Shown: positions 61,683-64,000 of the stretch, piece after piece
How positions within the stretch are numbered: position 1 is the stretch's first letter
Layout of the letters: the number at the start of each line of letters is the position of its first letter
Assembly: GCF_022808595.1 (NCBI RefSeq)
Contig: NZ_JAKUCN010000003.1
Coordinates: 124,001-188,000 of the forward strand
Origin: Microvirga solisilvae
Lineage (GTDB): Bacteria > Pseudomonadota > Alphaproteobacteria > Rhizobiales > Beijerinckiaceae
DNA: 64,000 nt
Direction of reading: 5' to 3'
Translations under genes and position numbers: made by a program
Notes under the pieces: generated by a model
Told to the model about the DNA's origin: nothing
Database searches by the model: none
The model's input: only the letters and a program-made list of their open reading frames with translations

Positions 61683-62000
61683 ATGCCGGACATGCCCTGG
61701 CGCATCCGCCCTGAAGGCATCGAGGTCCGTGTGCGCGTGACGCCCAAAGGCGGGCGCGATGCCATCGACGGGGTGGAGGCGCTCTCCGATGGCAGGCCGG
61801 TTCTCAAGGTCCGGGTGCGGGCCGCGCCCGAGGACGGGGCCGCCAACGAAGGTGTGAGGCGGCTTCTCGCCAAGGCGCTGGGGCGTCCGGCCTCCGCCGT
61901 GACCCTCGAAGCCGGCGCCACCGCCCGGCTGAAAACCTTTCTGATCGCCGGCGAGGGAGAAGCTCTCGCCAAAGACATCGCCGCTGTGACAGGACGCTAA
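61683..62000 (+). CDS. DUF167 (YggU) family protein
   Basis: 105 residues. Signature IEVRVRVTPKGGRDAIDGVE near the start and LKVRVRAAPEDGAANEGVRRLLAKALGRPASAVTLEAGATARLKTFLIAG. A small cytoplasmic fold of unknown function, almost always next to YggT. Starts 3 bases after the yggT stop and ends 3 bases before folD. Confidence 0.93.
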   Translation: MPDMPWRIRPEGIEVRVRVTPKGGRDAIDGVEALSDGRPVLKVRVRAAPEDGAANEGVRRLLAKALGRPASAVTLEAGATARLKTFLIAGEGEALAKDIAAVTGR

Positions 62001-62003
62001 CCC

Positions 62004-62906
62004 ATGACCGCCACGATCATCGACGGAAAAGCCTATGCGGAGGGCCTTCGCGCCCGCATCGCCCATGCGGTCGGGGATCTGTCGGCGAAAGGCGTGACGC
62101 CGGGGCTCGCCGTGGTGATCGTGGGCGAGGATCCGGCAAGCCAGCTCTATGTGAAGAACAAGGCCAAGCAGACGGTGGAAGTGGGCATGCGCTCCTTCGA
62201 GCATGTGCTGCCCGCCTCAACCTCTGAAGCCGAGCTTTTGGACCTTGTCGCGCAACTCAATGCCGATCCGGCGGTGGACGGCATTCTCGTGCAGCTGCCG
62301 CTGCCCAAGCAGATCGATGCGCAGAAGGTGATCGAGGCCATCGATCCGGCGAAGGACGTGGATGGCTTTCATCCGATCAATGCGGGCAAGCTCATGACCG
62401 GCGTGCCCGGTCTCATTTCCTGCACGCCGCTCGGCTGCCTGCTGCTCATCCAATCCGTGCGCCGGGATCTTGCGGGCCTCAATGCCGTGGTGGTGGGACG
62501 CTCCAACATCGTCGGCAAGCCGATGGCGCAGCTCCTCATCGCGCAGAGCTGCACGGTGACGGTGGCTCATTCCAGGACCCGCGATCTTCCAAAGGTGTGC
62601 CGCGAGGCCGACATCCTCGTTGCTGCCGTCGGGCGGCCCGAGATGGTGAAGGGCGATTGGGTGAAGTCCGGCGCCATCGTGATCGATGTGGGCATCAACC
62701 GCGTGCCGAATCCCACTGCTGGCGAGGGCAAGACCAAAGTTGTCGGCGATGTGGCCTATGCGGAGGCGGCAAATGTGGCATCCGCCATCACGCCGGTTCC
62801 CGGCGGGGTTGGCCCGATGACCATCGCGTGTCTGCTTCGCAACACGCTGGAGGCCGCCTGCCTGCGCCGCGGCCTCCCCATGCCTCAGGTCGATTTCGCG
62901 GCTTAG
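62004..62906 (+). CDS. folD: Bifunctional methylenetetrahydrofolate dehydrogenase / cyclohydrolase
   Basis: 300 residues. Interconverts 5,10-methylene-, methenyl- and 10-formyl-tetrahydrofolate using NADP. Motifs: [17 protein letters not shown] (catalytic lysine K56 region), [35 protein letters not shown], the NADP Rossmann loop [17 protein letters not shown] and [16 protein letters not shown] near the end. Full length. Third gene of the yggT run. Confidence 0.97.
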   Translation: MTATIIDGKAYAEGLRARIAHAVGDLSAKGVTPGLAVVIVGEDPASQLYVKNKAKQTVEVGMRSFEHVLPASTSEAELLDLVAQLNADPAVDGILVQLPLPKQIDAQKVIEAIDPAKDVDGFHPINAGKLMTGVPGLISCTPLGCLLLIQSVRRDLAGLNAVVVGRSNIVGKPMAQLLIAQSCTVTVAHSRTRDLPKVCREADILVAAVGRPEMVKGDWVKSGAIVIDVGINRVPNPTAGEGKTKVVGDVAYAEAANVASAITPVPGGVGPMTIACLLRNTLEAACLRRGLPMPQVDFAA

Positions 62907-62907
62907 T

Positions 62908-63585
62908 TCAGTTCGCCGCGAAGCAATACAGCAAGCCCGCTCCCCCGGTGCCCTTCAGAGCATCCTGGCTGCATCCGCCCCGCGACGCGTGGGAGGAGTT
63001 CCAGGATTTCGCCGGTGGGGATTCGTCCAGGCCCGTGCGGTCGTGATGCCCGAGCATCGCGGCGCCGTCCGCGCCGCTCTTCGTCCAATTGCCGCAAGTC
63101 ATGTCTTGGTTGCCCGCGAAGGCGGTGCCGTCGGTCTGCGATCCGGTGAGAATGTCGTGCTCGTTCGGCTGGTCGCCCCGGCCCTTCACCATCGTGCCCT
63201 TCTCGGTCAGCGCAGTCTGCTTGTTGAGATTATTGTTGGCGCTGTGCAGGTCCGCCACATCCTTGGCGATTACGGTGCCCTTGGCGTTTTGCCAGGGCCC
63301 GCGGCCGATCCGGTCCTTCGCGTTGATGGCGGTCGCGCCACCCATGGCCTGCGTGGAGAGATAGGCCCGCCATGTCTTGCCACGAATGCCGGCGGCCTCG
63401 GCGAGGGTCTGGCAATGCCGGTCCGCACCTTCCAGGCCTCCGAGATCGGCGCCCTTTCCGGAGCCAACGCTGGTCACGAAAAAACTCGTGTCGGCCGAAG
63501 CCGTCTGCGCCAACGCCGTTCCCGGCAAGGCGAGGGCCAGAAGGCCGATAAAGGCCGAGAGCGATACGCCGTTCGTTCCACGCAT
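62908..63585 (-). CDS. Secreted lectin-like / endostatin-like protein
   Basis: 225 residues from the ATG at 63585 (also ATG at 63597). Signal peptide about 1-26 (LSAFIGLLALALPGTALA). The mature part, with FFVTSVGSGKGADLGGLEGADRHCQTLAEAAG, TWRAYLST, KDRIGRGPWQN, and MTCGNWTKSG, ..GHHDRTGL, .. SWNSSHASRGGCSQDALKGTGGAGLLYCFAAN, has a fold related to C-type lectin/endostatin (NC10) domains. Four cysteines (about residues 58, 172, 208 and 221) could form two disulfides. Homologues occur in many Hyphomicrobiales, function unknown. Convergent with folD, the stops being 1 base apart. Confidence 0.75.
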   Translation of the reverse strand: MRGTNGVSLSAFIGLLALALPGTALAQTASADTSFFVTSVGSGKGADLGGLEGADRHCQTLAEAAGIRGKTWRAYLSTQAMGGATAINAKDRIGRGPWQNAKGTVIAKDVADLHSANNNLNKQTALTEKGTMVKGRGDQPNEHDILTGSQTDGTAFAGNQDMTCGNWTKSGADGAAMLGHHDRTGLDESPPAKSWNSSHASRGGCSQDALKGTGGAGLLYCFAAN

Positions 63586-63683
63586 TGTTTCCTCCAAGAA
63601 TGAGTTTTTAAGGCCCCCTTGTTCAAAGACAGTTTTGAAACAGAGATCATTCCCCGATCACGGCGATGTGATGACATATCTCC

Positions 63684-64000
63684 TCACGAACCTTGCCGCA
63701 GATGCTGCGCCAGCTGGCGCGCTGATGGAGCCAAGTCCTTGAGGGAGCGGATGCAGAGCGTCAGGTCGCGGGCGGCCCAGGGATCCTCCAGGGCGACAGC
63801 GTGGATCGCCATGGTGCGGGCGGCGCGTTGCGCCGTGGTCTCGGGCACGATGCCGACGCCCACGCCCGCCTCCACCATGCGGCAGACCGCATCGAAGCTT
63901 CTGAGCTGAACGCGCAGGCGCAGGGGCCTACCGATGCGGCTCGCCTTGGCCGACAGGAAACGCTGGAGGGCGCTTGCTCGATCAAGACCGACGAAATCGT
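63684..64000 (-). CDS. LysR-family regulator (partial, N-terminus off the window)
   Basis: Leftward, with the stop at 63684; open at the window edge. About 105 residues of the effector-binding domain are visible: FVGLDRASALQRFLSAKASRIG, LRVQLRSFDAVCRMVEAGVGVGIVPETTAQR, then ARDLTLCIRSLKDLAPSARQLAQHL at the end. The VEAGVGVGIVP segment is the usual second-lobe strand of LysR proteins. The DNA-binding domain and start lie beyond position 64000, so target genes cannot be inferred. Confidence 0.88.
   Translation of the reverse strand, partial: DFVGLDRASALQRFLSAKASRIGRPLRLRVQLRSFDAVCRMVEAGVGVGIVPETTAQRAARTMAIHAVALEDPWAARDLTLCIRSLKDLAPSARQLAQHLRQGS

Overview
The window is chromosomal DNA from an alphaproteobacterium, most likely order Hyphomicrobiales (Rhizobiales) and possibly Methylobacteriaceae (Microvirga-like). 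This placement rests on gene content and order: tsaD/gpsA/EVE divergent from hemC-hemD-mitofilin-like-hemY, the DUF1674 protein, DUF4170, an ScfR/RamB-type regulator, HWE-family histidine kinases and the style of the intergenic palindromes. Most of the window is GC-rich and densely coded. There is no integrase, transposase or CRISPR array.

Layout. 1-5.5 kb: partial GNAT enzyme, two small membrane proteins, heparinase II/III-like protein, rsmB and htpX, all leftward. 5.6-10.6 kb: SDHAF4-like protein, cyclopropane-fatty-acid synthase, L,D-transpeptidase, acs and a GNAT enzyme. 10.6-11.35 kb: a non-coding block of nested inverted repeats. 11.4-18.9 kb: EVE-domain protein, gpsA and tsaD divergent from hemC, hemD, a mitofilin-like protein and hemY. 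18.9-19.25 kb: tRNA-Thr, tRNA-Ala and tRNA-Gly. 19.6-23.3 kb: an AT-richer surface-polysaccharide segment with a frameshifted epimerase, an aminotransferase, a truncated acyltransferase and a glycosyltransferase. 23.8-32.8 kb: leftward signalling genes (chemoreceptor, cation efflux, CHASE2 adenylate cyclase, a 1207-residue FecR-TPR-barrel protein, a lone receiver). 33-37.3 kb: orphan osmoprotectant-binding protein, glutamine amidotransferase, GNAT enzyme, ScfR-type regulator and DUF4170 protein.

37.4-47.7 kb is the most striking part. A complete OsmF/YehYXW-type compatible-solute importer runs without a break into heme oxygenase, bacteriophytochrome, a CheY-like regulator and two HWE/HisKA_2-type kinases. 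Several junctions are 4-base start/stop overlaps, which suggests one transcript joining osmoprotection to red-light sensing. 47.8-51.5 kb: amidase, DUF454 protein and isocitrate lyase; acs and the ScfR-type regulator elsewhere in the window complete an acetate/glyoxylate theme. 51.5-59.2 kb: a catabolic cluster (BKACE cleavage enzyme, class III aminotransferase, LysR regulator, hotdog thioesterase, M20 deacylase, dimethylformamidase-like protein, GNAT enzyme) that looks like a route for an N-acylated or beta-amino compound of unknown identity. 59.3-64 kb: AI-2E transporter-family protein, small secreted protein, tRNA-Ala(CGC), YggT, DUF167, folD, a secreted lectin-like protein and a partial LysR regulator.

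All assignments come from reading translations and motifs by eye. No database search was run, and start codons are judged from ribosome-binding sites and family length.
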